DNA of 64,000 bases from assembly GCA_016934055.1 (NCBI GenBank), contig JAFGTR010000027.1:20579-84578 (forward strand), in the 5' to 3' direction. The position numbers and the translations under genes were made by a program. The first letter of the stretch is position 1. Each line of letters starts with the position of its first letter. Source of the DNA: Bacteroidales bacterium. GTDB taxonomy: Bacteria > Bacteroidota > Bacteroidia > Bacteroidales > UBA10428. A model generated the notes under the pieces. That model had not been told where the DNA came from, searched no databases, and worked only from the letters and a program-made list of their open reading frames with translations. This document shows, piece after piece, positions 1 through 9,519 of the stretch.

Positions 1-1
1 A

Positions 2-1429
2 TCAGATATCAGCATCATTCATGATGTCTTCTTATTTGTAGAAGATTTATGTACGCTTGATATACATAAAATCAGCGATAATAATCTGTTAAAGGAAAAG
101 AAGTTTGTCAGAAAGATTGACAAATTACGTCATACAGGTCATGACATTGGAATTAATGAAGTGCAGATTCTTGCCAATGAATTTAAAGATTCTGTCAGCC
201 AGAAGGTTAAAAAGGCTATGAACAGCACCTATGCCCAGGTCTCAAAGGATTATTCCATTTCCAGTATCAGAGTATCATCAGAAAAACTCGACCAGTTGAT
301 GAATCTGGTAAGTGAACTGGTTACAACACAAGCCAGACTGAATTTATATGCACAACAAAACAATTCTAATGAATTAACCACAATAACAGAGACAACTCAA
401 AAACTATCCCGGCAACTCAGGGATCTGACCTTTGAAATTGCTTTGGTTCCGATTGACACTCTGGTCACACGATTTCAGCGGCTGGTAAGAGATCTTTCCA
501 AGGAATTAGGAAAAGATGTTATATTTGAAACACAAGGTACTGAAACAGAGCTTGATAAAACAATAATCGAAAACCTGACAGATCCGCTGATGCACATCAT
601 CAGAAACTGTCTTGACCATGGAATTGAATCATCAAAAACCAGACAAGAACTGGGTAAGCCGGAATACGGCAAGATCATAATGAATGCATTTCATTCCAGC
701 ACCAATGTCCATATTGAAATCATTGATGACGGAGCAGGGCTTAATAATGAAAAGATCCGCCGCAAAGCTATAAATCACGGATTAATAACGGAGGATACAG
801 TTCTCAGTGAGAGACAACTGCATGATTTAATTTTCCAACCCGGTTTTTCCACAGCTGAAATAGTTACTGATGTATCCGGACGCGGTGTTGGCATGGATGT
901 GGTAAAACAAAAGATTGCCGGCATCAGGGGTCAGATTTCTGTTGAATCAGAAAAAAACAAAGGTACAAAAATAACGCTTATCATTCCATTGACCTTGTCG
1001 ATCATTGACGGGCTGCTGGTTAAAGTAGAAAACACCAATTATATTATACCACTTTCCGCTATTGAAAAAATCTATGCCATTCAACACCAGCAATTAAAAA
1101 AATCATTTAATAACCAGATTGTTCTTGACGGTAAGCGTATACCTTATTTTTCGCTGAGACATGAATTTCAGTGCAGTGAAATGAATGCTGATGGCATAGA
1201 ACAGGTTATACTTATTGAATATGAGAAACAAAAAGTGGGTCTGGTGGTTGATTTGGTTATCGGCGAGTACCAGGCTGTATTAAAGCCTATTGGAAAACAC
1301 TATAAAGATCAGGAAATCATATCAGCTGCAACGATCCTTGGCGACGGAACAGTGGCTCTGGTAATGGATACCAGTAAAATCATTACACATTTTAATGCAC
1401 ATTTTCTAAAGTCGGAGGTCAAAATATGA
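2..1429 (+). CDS. cheA: Chemotaxis histidine kinase CheA (5' end outside window)
   Basis: The reading frame is open to the left edge, so the N-terminus (expected Hpt/P1 domain carrying the phosphorylated His, and P2) is not visible; 475 codons remain. Seen in order: P3 dimerisation helix (from about residue 85, with LDQLMNLVSELV), the CheA-type ATP-binding domain with N-box HIIRNCLDHGIE, G1 DDGAGLN and G2 SGRGVGMDVVK, and a C-terminal CheW-like P5 domain. CheA takes signals from chemoreceptors through CheW and phosphorylates CheY and CheB. A GTG at 161 is only an internal codon, not the start. It overlaps cheW by 4 bp (ATGA), so the two are translationally coupled. The family call is secure; whether P1 is normal cannot be judged here. 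Confidence 0.95.
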   Translation, partial: SDISIIHDVFLFVEDLCTLDIHKISDNNLLKEKKFVRKIDKLRHTGHDIGINEVQILANEFKDSVSQKVKKAMNSTYAQVSKDYSISSIRVSSEKLDQLMNLVSELVTTQARLNLYAQQNNSNELTTITETTQKLSRQLRDLTFEIALVPIDTLVTRFQRLVRDLSKELGKDVIFETQGTETELDKTIIENLTDPLMHIIRNCLDHGIESSKTRQELGKPEYGKIIMNAFHSSTNVHIEIIDDGAGLNNEKIRRKAINHGLITEDTVLSERQLHDLIFQPGFSTAEIVTDVSGRGVGMDVVKQKIAGIRGQISVESEKNKGTKITLIIPLTLSIIDGLLVKVENTNYIIPLSAIEKIYAIQHQQLKKSFNNQIVLDGKRIPYFSLRHEFQCSEMNADGIEQVILIEYEKQKVGLVVDLVIGEYQAVLKPIGKHYKDQEIISAATILGDGTVALVMDTSKIITHFNAHFLKSEVKI

Positions 1430-1944
1430 ACACCAACACATCAGAATCATCTAAGAATATCATTCATTCTTACCTGACATTTAAGCTTGGCGACGAATTT
1501 TTTGCCGTTAGCGTAAATAATGTTCTTAATATTTTGGAAATGACCAAAATAACAAAAGTCCCCCAGGCTCCCGCTTATATGAAAGGTGTGATTAACCTCA
1601 GAGGCAGTGTACTACCTTTAGTGGATACACGTATTAAATTCGGTATGACTGAAACAGAGTATACGAGCAATACCTGTATTCTTGTTCTTGAAATACCCAT
1701 GGAAAAGGATACCGTTAAAGTCGGGGCTTTGGTTGATTCCGTTCAGGAAGTTGTTGAATTGCAGGAAGATACTATTCAGCCTCCGCCCAGTATAGGTTCA
1801 CGCTATAAATCATCATACATCGACGGGATGGCAAAGGTTATGGATGAATTTGTGATGATACTGAACGTAGCCAGCATTTTTTCAGGTGAAGATGTTATAA
1901 ATATTCAGGAAGTTACTGATCAGATAAAACAGGCTGCTCAGTAA
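1426..1944 (+). CDS. cheW: Chemotaxis coupling protein CheW
   Basis: A 172-residue single CheW domain that links receptors to CheA in the cytoplasmic array. Typical features are LTFKLGDEFFAVSVNNVLNI near the N-terminus and MKGVINLRGSVLPLVD in the centre, the segment that contacts CheA P5 and receptors. Length is normal for the family. The start ATG overlaps the cheA stop, and a good GGAGG ribosome site lies 8 bp before it, which is unusual for this phylum and supports this start. A 66-bp gap precedes cheR. Confidence 0.95.
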   Translation: MNTNTSESSKNIIHSYLTFKLGDEFFAVSVNNVLNILEMTKITKVPQAPAYMKGVINLRGSVLPLVDTRIKFGMTETEYTSNTCILVLEIPMEKDTVKVGALVDSVQEVVELQEDTIQPPPSIGSRYKSSYIDGMAKVMDEFVMILNVASIFSGEDVINIQEVTDQIKQAAQ

Positions 1945-2010
1945 ATAATTTTACGTGATTCTTATCATTATTGTCTGGTTCCGAAACAACACAACGGGTC
2001 TCAGGCTGCC

Positions 2011-2895
2011 ATGAAAGAATATATATCAGGCAATATTTTAGGTGAGATGAACAATCATCCCGACAGTTATTCTGCTCAACTCAACAGCAAGGAATTTGCC
2101 CGTTTGAGTGAATTTATCACAGCTGAATTCGGAATAAAGATGCCTGCTGTAAAAAGAATAATGCTTCAAAGCAGGCTTCAGAAAAGGCTAAAAGATCTTG
2201 GTTATAAGAATTTTTCGGATTATGTTGATTATCTCTTTTCAAAAAATGGACTTGAAAATGAGGTGATCCATATGATTGATGTGGTAAGCACAAATAAGAC
2301 AGATTTTTTCAGAGAAAACACTCATTTTGATTATCTTTTAAACACCATACTGCCAAATTGTTATCCTCCAAACAATAAGGAATTTATAAATATATGGAGT
2401 GCCGGATGTTCAAGCGGAGAAGAAGCCTATACCCTGGCCATTGTATTATCGGAATATAAGAAGAAAAATCCCCTCTTTGACTTTTCCATTTTTGCAACCG
2501 ATATCTCTACAAGAATGCTGAATACAGCAATCAATGCAATATACAAAGAGGACCTGACAGATAACATCCCCTTGGGAATAAAAAAGAGTTATTTTTTAAG
2601 AAGCAAAAACAGGGAAGAAAAGAAAGTGAGAATTATACGCGAATTGCGGGAAAAAGTAAGCTTCTCCCGGTTAAATCTTATTGACGAGTACTATGCAACG
2701 CCATATGTTTTTGATATTGTTTTTTGCAGAAATGTACTCATTTATTTCGACAGGACAGTGCAGGAAAAGATCATACTCAAATTATGTTCAAAGATCAGAA
2801 AAGGGGGATATCTGTTCCTGGGTCATTCAGAATCAATTGCCGGACTATCTTTGCCGCTAAAACATGTTATTCCAACTGTATTTATAAGAATATGA
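2011..2895 (+). CDS. cheR: Chemoreceptor methyltransferase CheR
   Basis: SAM-dependent methyltransferase that methylates glutamates on chemoreceptors for adaptation. The N-terminal helical CheR domain spans roughly residues 25-85. It is followed by the Rossmann methyltransferase domain with SAM motif WSAGCSSGEEAYTLA and the family-typical FCRNVLIYFD and FLGHSES. The 294-residue length fits, with about 20 extra residues at the N-terminus. A second ATG at 2047 would give the more usual length and cannot be excluded. It pairs with CheB and CheD downstream, so a complete adaptation module is present. Confidence 0.95.
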   Translation: MKEYISGNILGEMNNHPDSYSAQLNSKEFARLSEFITAEFGIKMPAVKRIMLQSRLQKRLKDLGYKNFSDYVDYLFSKNGLENEVIHMIDVVSTNKTDFFRENTHFDYLLNTILPNCYPPNNKEFINIWSAGCSSGEEAYTLAIVLSEYKKKNPLFDFSIFATDISTRMLNTAINAIYKEDLTDNIPLGIKKSYFLRSKNREEKKVRIIRELREKVSFSRLNLIDEYYATPYVFDIVFCRNVLIYFDRTVQEKIILKLCSKIRKGGYLFLGHSESIAGLSLPLKHVIPTVFIRI

Positions 2896-2940
2896 GAAGT
2901 ATATTGTGCTTAAAACGTATTATTAAAAAAAAAGAAGATC

Positions 2941-3783
2941 ATGGCCGAAAAAAAGCAGAAAGATTGTTATGTATCCTGTGAGGAGATGCGAAAGTTGAAT
3001 GAAAACCTGATCAGTTTAAATCAAAGACTCGTTAATGCAGAACAGATAAAAAGCAATTTCATTTCAAATATCAGCAATGAAATATTAAATCCATTCACTT
3101 CAATTCTGGGGTTGTCAAAAAATATTTTAGAGGTTAAAAAGGAAGACTGGAAAAAAGTCATAACCATGGTGGCGATGATACATTCTGAAGCCTTCAATCT
3201 TGACTTTCAATTGAAGAATATTTTCGCTGCCGCGCGCATCGAGGCAGGAGAAGTACTACCCGAAATATCAAATATTGACATTAAAGGACTTATACTTGAT
3301 ATAATAGACAGTTTCAAATATGAAGCCCATAAAAAAACCATAAGGCTTCAATATAAATTTTCTACCACCGATAAAAACAGGCAGTACTATTTTCAATGCG
3401 ACTCCGAAAAGATCAGACTTATTCTGTCTAACCTGTTAAGCAACGCCATAAAATTCAGTAAGGATAAGGGGGCGATCATTATCAATACCCGTATTAAAAA
3501 CGATGAGATGATATGCTCTGTTCAGGATTTCGGGGAGGGAATTTCAAGAGAAAACCAGCAAATCATTTATAATCGTTTCAACAGGTCTGACTCCGGAATA
3601 GAAACAACATTCCGGGGGCATGGTCTGGGTTTGTCCATTAACAAAGCCATGATTGAGATACTGCATGGTAAAATAGAATTTAAAACTTCAACCGGAAATG
3701 GCACAAAGTTCACAGTATCTTTACCCAAACTTGAAGGGGAAAGCGAGGGAATAACGCTGGACGGAAATGAGCTGTTGTTTTAG
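2941..3783 (+). CDS. Histidine-kinase-like protein lacking the phospho-accepting His
   Basis: A 280-residue soluble protein with a short coiled start (residues 15-37), a DHp-like two-helix region and a HATPase_c domain. The ATP site looks intact: N-box NLLSNAIKFS, G1 DFGEGIS, G2 GHGLGLS. The H-box reads FISNISNEILNPF, so the invariant His (normally SHE) is Asn46, codon AAT at 3076-3078. No signal peptide, TM segment or receiver is visible. It lies between cheR and cheD in the same orientation with no internal promoter seen, so it belongs to the chemosensory operon. It may act as a pseudokinase, scaffold or phosphatase-type regulator, or phosphorylate another protein; the sequence does not decide. 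The fold is certain; the function is unknown. Confidence 0.85.
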   Translation: MAEKKQKDCYVSCEEMRKLNENLISLNQRLVNAEQIKSNFISNISNEILNPFTSILGLSKNILEVKKEDWKKVITMVAMIHSEAFNLDFQLKNIFAAARIEAGEVLPEISNIDIKGLILDIIDSFKYEAHKKTIRLQYKFSTTDKNRQYYFQCDSEKIRLILSNLLSNAIKFSKDKGAIIINTRIKNDEMICSVQDFGEGISRENQQIIYNRFNRSDSGIETTFRGHGLGLSINKAMIEILHGKIEFKTSTGNGTKFTVSLPKLEGESEGITLDGNELLF

Positions 3784-3797
3784 GAGGATGATAACTA

Positions 3798-4286
3798 ATG
3801 AATAAAACAGAAAAAACGGTCGTAAAGCAATTTCTGTATCCTTCTGCAATTATAGTTAGTACGGAGCCATGTGAGGTGACCACCATACTGGGCTCCTGTA
3901 TTGCTGTTTGCATTATTGATCCTGTTCTTTGTATTGGAGGAATCAATCATTATATGCTTCCATTATGGAACGGAATCGGCCTGGCATCACCAAAATATGG
4001 CAATGTCGCCATCGAGAAGCTGATCGATAAATTGATTATGCTCGGAAGCAAAAAGGATAATCTGACAGCGAAAGTTTTCGGAGGAGGAGAAGTCCTGGAA
4101 ACCAATTCTGTGCAATACAATATAGGTTTACGTAATATTGAGATTGTCCGAGAAATCCTTAATGAGAAACGGATTCCTGTGATTTCTTCAAGTCTGGGGG
4201 GCAGTTATGGACGTAAGATCATTTTCAAAACCCATACCGGTGAAGTAAAGCATTTTTTTATCAACAAAAATTTCCAGATACATTAA
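3798..4286 (+). CDS. cheD: Chemoreceptor glutamine deamidase CheD
   Basis: A 162-residue CheD that converts receptor glutamines to glutamates and in some bacteria also helps CheC dephosphorylate CheY. The catalytic Cys is in TTILGSCIAVC, the His in GGINHYMLP, and the third conserved part is the ASPKYGN segment. The start is well supported by an AGGAGG ribosome site (3782-3787) that overlaps the stop codon of the preceding kinase-like gene, which suggests coupled translation. No cheC is seen in the window. Together with CheR and CheB it completes receptor modification. Confidence 0.95.
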   Translation: MNKTEKTVVKQFLYPSAIIVSTEPCEVTTILGSCIAVCIIDPVLCIGGINHYMLPLWNGIGLASPKYGNVAIEKLIDKLIMLGSKKDNLTAKVFGGGEVLETNSVQYNIGLRNIEIVREILNEKRIPVISSSLGGSYGRKIIFKTHTGEVKHFFINKNFQIH

Positions 4287-4327
4287 TAATGCATTTCGGC
4301 AAATAACACTTATATCATTCCAACCCT

Positions 4328-5422
4328 ATGAAGAGCAAAATAAAAGTACTCATTGTTGATGATTCTGCAGTCGTCAGGCAAACTTTAACGTCCCTGATGG
4401 AATCAGATCCGGATATTGAGGTTATTGGGACAGCCGCTGATCCGATTTTTGCTGCAAAAAAGATTTCCAGGGAATTACCTGATGTTATCACCCTTGATAT
4501 AGAAATGCCCAGGATGGATGGACTTACTTTCCTCAGGAAACTAATGATTCAGCATCCTATACCGGTGGTTATTATTTCAAGCCTTGCAGCACATACTACT
4601 GAAACAGGTATTAAAGCACTTGAAAGCGGGGCCGTTGAGATAATAACCAAACCACAGGTTGGCACGCGTGAATTTCTGGAAGAATCAAAAATACGTATTT
4701 GTGATGCAATAAAAGCAGCTGCTCAGGCAAAGATAAAACGAAGAACTCCGATTATTACGAATTTCCGGACAGAGCCAAGATTTACTGCTGACGCCATTCT
4801 TTCGGGAACGAAACCAGGCAGTATGATTAAAACAACGGAAAATATCATTGCAGTCGGAGCTTCAACCGGAGGTACCGATGCCTTGCTCAAATTCCTTCAG
4901 GAAATGCCTGTTGATGCTCCTGGCATTATTATCGTACAGCATATGCCTGAGCATTTTACACGATCTTTTGCAAACAGGCTTAATGATCTCTGCCATATTA
5001 ATGTAAAGGAAGCCGAAAACGACGATGCTGTGATTCGTGGCAGAGCCCTCATAGCCAGGGGAAACCATCACCTGTTATTAAAAAGAAGCGGGGCCCGTTA
5101 TTATGTTGAAACCGTTGAAGGTCCCCTGGTGAACCGTCACCGACCATCTGTTGATGTTTTGTTTCGTTCTACGGCAAAATATGCCGGACGAAATGCGATT
5201 GGCATAATAATGACAGGGATGGGTGACGATGGCGCAAAAGGATTGCTGGAAATGAAAGAGGCCGGAGCTTATACTATTGCCCAGGACGAGAAATCATGCA
5301 TTGTTTTTGGCATGCCCAATGAAGCCATTAAGATCAACGCTGCCAGTGTTGTTTTACCATTGGATAAAATTGCATCCCACGTTTATCAATTTGAAAAAAG
5401 ATTGAATTCAGGAATCGAATAG
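4328..5422 (+). CDS. cheB: Chemotaxis response regulator / protein-glutamate methylesterase CheB
   Basis: A 364-residue two-domain enzyme that removes methyl groups from receptors when phosphorylated by CheA. The receiver domain (residues 1-125) has the acidic pair DD in LIVDDSAV, phospho-Asp in [11 protein letters not shown] and Lys in ITKPQ. The esterase domain (about 170-360) has catalytic Ser in GASTGG, His in [10 protein letters not shown] and Asp in [11 protein letters not shown]. All catalytic residues are present. It follows cheD after 41 bp. A 117-bp gap to the next gene contains no clear promoter, so the following sensor gene may be in the same transcript. Confidence 0.95.
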   Translation: MKSKIKVLIVDDSAVVRQTLTSLMESDPDIEVIGTAADPIFAAKKISRELPDVITLDIEMPRMDGLTFLRKLMIQHPIPVVIISSLAAHTTETGIKALESGAVEIITKPQVGTREFLEESKIRICDAIKAAAQAKIKRRTPIITNFRTEPRFTADAILSGTKPGSMIKTTENIIAVGASTGGTDALLKFLQEMPVDAPGIIIVQHMPEHFTRSFANRLNDLCHINVKEAENDDAVIRGRALIARGNHHLLLKRSGARYYVETVEGPLVNRHRPSVDVLFRSTAKYAGRNAIGIIMTGMGDDGAKGLLEMKEAGAYTIAQDEKSCIVFGMPNEAIKINAASVVLPLDKIASHVYQFEKRLNSGIE

Positions 5423-5539
5423 GCTGTTAATATCCATAATATTATCAATATTTTCATGACAATTATCAGAATATCAGTTTTTATGCAACGTGTTTTTAAG
5501 TTATGAAAATATTGATTACTTTTAGATTGTCACTGCTGA

Positions 5540-7843
5540 ATGAAAATTCATACAGGTATGGATGCAAAAAGTCGTAAAGAAACTGTATCACAATATACTG
5601 TTTTAACTATTATTATACTCCTTGTTTTTCCGCTTGCCTCATTATTCACTGATTTAATGGTCAATGATTTTAGTTATAACGCAAAAGGTTTCTGTGCCCT
5701 GCTGAAAAACAACCCTGTTCATTGGATAGTATTTGCATCATTTGTTGTTTTATCTGTCGGAGCTTATTTTCTGATCAGGCATTTTGTCAATATATTGGCT
5801 CAAAAGCAAAGAATCATTGATAAAGAGCGTGAGCGGACCAAATCCGTCACTCAGTTTGCTCAGGATCTGATTCATGAAAATTTCACAACCTCTCTCACCC
5901 TGACAGAAGAAACCGATGACCTTGGCAAGTCATTAATAAATCTCAGAGACACCTTAAAATCCAATAAGGAAGATGAATCAAAAAGACGAAAGGAAGATGA
6001 ATTGAGAAACTGGCTTGCAGAGGGCATGGCCAGTTTCAGCGAAATTCTGAGAAACAATATCCATGATGAAGAAAAACTGGCGTACAGCACCATAAAAGCA
6101 TTAACCGAATATATTAATGCTATACAGGGTGGATTTTATTTGTTAAATGACACAGATGAGAACAACAGGTTTTTTGACCTTAAAGCCTTTTTTGCCTATG
6201 ACCGCAAAAAATTTGCCGACCATCAGGTTCCCTGGGGTGACGGCCTTATAGGGACAGCAGCCAAAGAGCAAAAAACTGTGTACCTGACCCAGTTACCTTC
6301 TGATTATATAAAGGTAACATCGGGTCTTGGACAAACAAATCCTAAATGTCTTTTGATTGTTCCTATCCAACGCGAGAACGAGATTCATGGCGTTTTAGAA
6401 CTTGCTTCCCTTAATCACTTTGAAAATCATCATGTTACTTTTGCTGAAAAGGTTGCAGAAAGTGTGGCATCAACACTTTCAGCTGTAAAAACCAACATCA
6501 GAACCGCCCGTTTGCTCGAAGAGTCAAAAGCCCAGGCGCAGGCGCTTTCAGCACAGGAAGAAGAAATGAGGCAAAACCTCGAAGAACTGCAAGCTACCCA
6601 GGAAGAAGCCACACGTCAGACAGAACAATTCATGAAGCTTGAAAATACTGTCAATCACACCCTTATTCGTGCCGAATACAGTATTGATGGCACTTTATTG
6701 TATGCAAACACCAAATTCCTCAGCAAACTTGAATATTCTTCGAATTCCCAGGTAGAAGGTAAAAATATTAATTTGTTTATTGCAGAAAAAGACCGGGAGT
6801 GGTTTGGCAAAATATGGGAAGACCTTGCAAAGGGAGGCCGGCATTTTGAAGGGTATATGAAGCATGTTACCAGAACAGGTAAAGATTTATGGACTATTGC
6901 CACTTATACATGCATCAGAAAAGATGAGAATGAAGTGGAAAAAATACTATTCCTCGCATTAGACACAACCGAGCAAAAGAAATTAAGCCTGAAAATGGAA
7001 GGCATTATTGATTCTGTTAACCGCTCTGGAATCAAACTCGAGCTTGATATCAACGGAAATATTATAGAGACCAATGATGTTTTTTTCAATACATTTAAGT
7101 ACATAGAAAAGGACATTTATAATCTCACCATATTTGATATTCTTGACCCTATTGAAATTGAAGGTTTCAATAAAAAATGGGAAACCATTATCAAAGGAAT
7201 AGGTTTTATGGGGCAGTTTAAATCAAAAACAAAAGACAATGTTGAGAAATGGATAAGAGGGGCTTTCAGCACAGTTTTTGATATGTACGGCGATGTGGAA
7301 AGAATTGTGTATATCGGTCAGGATGTAACCAATGAAAAGCAAATGGAAATCGAGTTGCGCAATCAGACAGATATACTGAAAAAACAGGAAAAAATGTTAA
7401 GGGAATCTGAAAAGGAATTAAGTCGTAAACTCCGGGAAGCCAGGTTGGAAATGCAACAACAATATAAAGAAATAGAACACATCAAAATCCGTAACGAAAG
7501 AACCCTGGAAGGAGCATTGGATGCCATCATCACAACCGCGCATGATAATAAGATAATATTTTTTAATCACGCTGCCGAAGAATTATGGGGTTATAAACGT
7601 GAGGAGACAATTAATCATGATGTTGGTATTCTTTTTTCACACAAAACAATTGAAGAAGATGATTTTCTGCTAAAATATACCGGTCCCGGAGACAAAAAAA
7701 TAATAGGCGTAAGAAAAGAAATTAAAATTATGACTAAACAAAAAGAAGAGAAACCAGTTCTTATCCTGTTATCAAGGGCTCAGGTTGAAAATGAAGTAAC
7801 CTATACAGCATTCATTCAAAATATTGAAGTCGAATTGTTTTAA
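5540..7843 (+). CDS. Membrane GAF/PAS sensor with no output domain
   Basis: A 767-residue protein with two TM segments (about residues 21-41 and 63-83) and a very short outside loop. After these come a HAMP-like linker (about 90-140), a GAF domain (about 165-320), a Q/E-rich coiled coil with EELQATQEEA (about 330-365), two PAS domains (about 370-490 and 495-605), another coiled coil (605-655) and a third PAS. It stops there: there is no MCP signalling hairpin, kinase, cyclase, GGDEF or receiver. The next gene, 15 bp downstream, is a hybrid kinase-like protein, so the two may form a split sensor system. The GAF and PAS ligands are unknown. The long leader gap before it leaves its exact start slightly open, but the ATG at 5540 gives a reasonable N-terminus for TM1. 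Confidence 0.8.
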   Translation: MKIHTGMDAKSRKETVSQYTVLTIIILLVFPLASLFTDLMVNDFSYNAKGFCALLKNNPVHWIVFASFVVLSVGAYFLIRHFVNILAQKQRIIDKERERTKSVTQFAQDLIHENFTTSLTLTEETDDLGKSLINLRDTLKSNKEDESKRRKEDELRNWLAEGMASFSEILRNNIHDEEKLAYSTIKALTEYINAIQGGFYLLNDTDENNRFFDLKAFFAYDRKKFADHQVPWGDGLIGTAAKEQKTVYLTQLPSDYIKVTSGLGQTNPKCLLIVPIQRENEIHGVLELASLNHFENHHVTFAEKVAESVASTLSAVKTNIRTARLLEESKAQAQALSAQEEEMRQNLEELQATQEEATRQTEQFMKLENTVNHTLIRAEYSIDGTLLYANTKFLSKLEYSSNSQVEGKNINLFIAEKDREWFGKIWEDLAKGGRHFEGYMKHVTRTGKDLWTIATYTCIRKDENEVEKILFLALDTTEQKKLSLKMEGIIDSVNRSGIKLELDINGNIIETNDVFFNTFKYIEKDIYNLTIFDILDPIEIEGFNKKWETIIKGIGFMGQFKSKTKDNVEKWIRGAFSTVFDMYGDVERIVYIGQDVTNEKQMEIELRNQTDILKKQEKMLRESEKELSRKLREARLEMQQQYKEIEHIKIRNERTLEGALDAIITTAHDNKIIFFNHAAEELWGYKREETINHDVGILFSHKTIEEDDFLLKYTGPGDKKIIGVRKEIKIMTKQKEEKPVLILLSRAQVENEVTYTAFIQNIEVELF

Positions 7844-7858
7844 CAGAGTAAAGCGTTC

Positions 7859-9511
7859 ATGTTGCTTGGTAATAAAAGAAAACATACTACACTCCGGAAA
7901 AATAAGTTGAAACAACTGGAAAAGGAGGTTGAAAAGCTAAAAGCTTTATTGATCGATTCAGGGGAAGACAATATAAGAGAATCATACTTTATCAGAAAAG
8001 CTTTAGAAATCAGTGAATTATTATACTGGTTTATATCAACACAGGATAATATTGTTACTGTATCAGAAAAGCTGCATGATATTTTTAACCTGCAAGTCAG
8101 CAATAAGTTAAACTATGAAGAATTCATCGGCTTTATACATCATGATGATAAGGCCATGTTTGAAAAAACGATCAAAGCCCTGGACCATGACAACCCGCCT
8201 GCTGAATTTGAATGTCGCATATTATCGGTTGCAAATGAAATCAAAGAAACTGGGAACTACTTATGCAAAGTAGCCAAAGTAAACGAACCTTTATCAAGTC
8301 AAACCTATATCATCGGTACTTTTATCAACAATGATACCGCAGAGAAAGCCAGGAGAGACCTGGCAAAAGCCATTGAAAGGGCTGATGAATCTGATCGATT
8401 GAAAAATACGATATTGGCCAACATTTCACGTGAAATCAGAACACCAATGAATGCTATAATTGGTTTTTCTGAATTGCTTAATATAGAAAAACCCGACGTT
8501 GAAAAACGGAAGGATTACGCCAGAACCATCCGGAATCAGGGCATTATGCTTTTAAAATTTATCGATGATATAGCGGAACTGACAAAATTTGAATCGGGTA
8601 AATTAATAATGACAAGGACCCAATGTAATCTGAATTCTTTGCTGAAAGAAATGGAAATAATTGCCCATCAGCAGAAAAGAGCACTAAAAAAAGAATCTCT
8701 TGACATAAAACTTGTCTTGCCTGATAAAACAGGATTAATAGTATACACAGATCCAGGAAGGGTACAACAGGTCATATCAAACCTGGTCCATAACGCAATC
8801 AAATTTACAGAAAAGGGATTTGTTGAATTTGGCTATAAACCTCTCTCGGATGAAAAAATAGAATTTTTTGTTAAAGATACCGGCATTGGTATATCAAAGG
8901 ATAAGCAAAAGAATATATTCAACCGTTTTGCTGAAGAAGAGATTGTCACCCTGAAATATGAGGGGTCAGGTTTGGGATTGACATTATCAAAAAACCTTGT
9001 AAGGTTATTGGGAGGAAAAATATGGGTTGAATCAGAACCAGGTAAAGGAACTGCCTTTCGTTTCACCATTCCCTTTGAACAGGACAGCACGGCAGCTCAT
9101 AATTTATCATCTGTTGAAGAAGAACAGCTTCCAAATTATAAATGGAAAGACAAAGTAATTCTTGTTGTTGAGGATGATGAAGTAAGTTTTAAGTTTCTGG
9201 AAGCCATGTTACAAGATTGTGATGCTCAGATTCTGCATGCAACAAATGGCTTTCAGGCTGTCGAACTGTGCAAGTCAATCAGTAAAATTGATCTCATTTT
9301 AATGGATATTAAAATGCCTGAGATGAATGGCTTTGAAGCCACACAGCAAATACGTCAGTTCAATAAGAAGATTCCGATCATAGCACAAACCGCTTACGTG
9401 CTGAATGTCGATCAGGATAAATGCATTGCTGTAGGCTGCAATGATTGTATCACAAAACCTATTGATATCAAAGAGTTTCTTGATAAGGTTAATAAATTTT
9501 TAAAGGAATAG
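7859..9511 (+). CDS. Hybrid histidine-kinase-like protein with H-box Arg and C-terminal receiver
   Basis: A 550-residue soluble protein with an N-terminal coiled coil (10-35), a PAS-like domain (about 45-160), a DHp region, a HATPase_c domain and a receiver (about 435-550). The ATP boxes are good: NLVHNAIKFT, DTGIGIS, GSGLGLT. The H-box reads NISREIRTPMNAI, so the invariant His is Arg191 (codon CGT, 8429-8431). The rest of the H-box is textbook. The receiver is intact, with acidic VEDDE, phospho-Asp in LMDIKMPEMNG, Thr in AQTAY and Lys in TKPID. Without the His it cannot autophosphorylate in the usual way; the receiver could be charged by CheA or another donor. It is the second such substitution in this operon. 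It is the last rightward gene and is convergent with the glutathione peroxidase. Confidence 0.85.
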   Translation: MLLGNKRKHTTLRKNKLKQLEKEVEKLKALLIDSGEDNIRESYFIRKALEISELLYWFISTQDNIVTVSEKLHDIFNLQVSNKLNYEEFIGFIHHDDKAMFEKTIKALDHDNPPAEFECRILSVANEIKETGNYLCKVAKVNEPLSSQTYIIGTFINNDTAEKARRDLAKAIERADESDRLKNTILANISREIRTPMNAIIGFSELLNIEKPDVEKRKDYARTIRNQGIMLLKFIDDIAELTKFESGKLIMTRTQCNLNSLLKEMEIIAHQQKRALKKESLDIKLVLPDKTGLIVYTDPGRVQQVISNLVHNAIKFTEKGFVEFGYKPLSDEKIEFFVKDTGIGISKDKQKNIFNRFAEEEIVTLKYEGSGLGLTLSKNLVRLLGGKIWVESEPGKGTAFRFTIPFEQDSTAAHNLSSVEEEQLPNYKWKDKVILVVEDDEVSFKFLEAMLQDCDAQILHATNGFQAVELCKSISKIDLILMDIKMPEMNGFEATQQIRQFNKKIPIIAQTAYVLNVDQDKCIAVGCNDCITKPIDIKEFLDKVNKFLKE

Positions 9512-9519
9512 AACGACGC

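Noticed and set aside
2941..9511. Sequencing error as the cause of both missing H-box His residues
   Set aside because: Each needs a single base change at exactly the key codon in two separate genes, while all other motif residues are normal. This is unlikely but reads should be checked.
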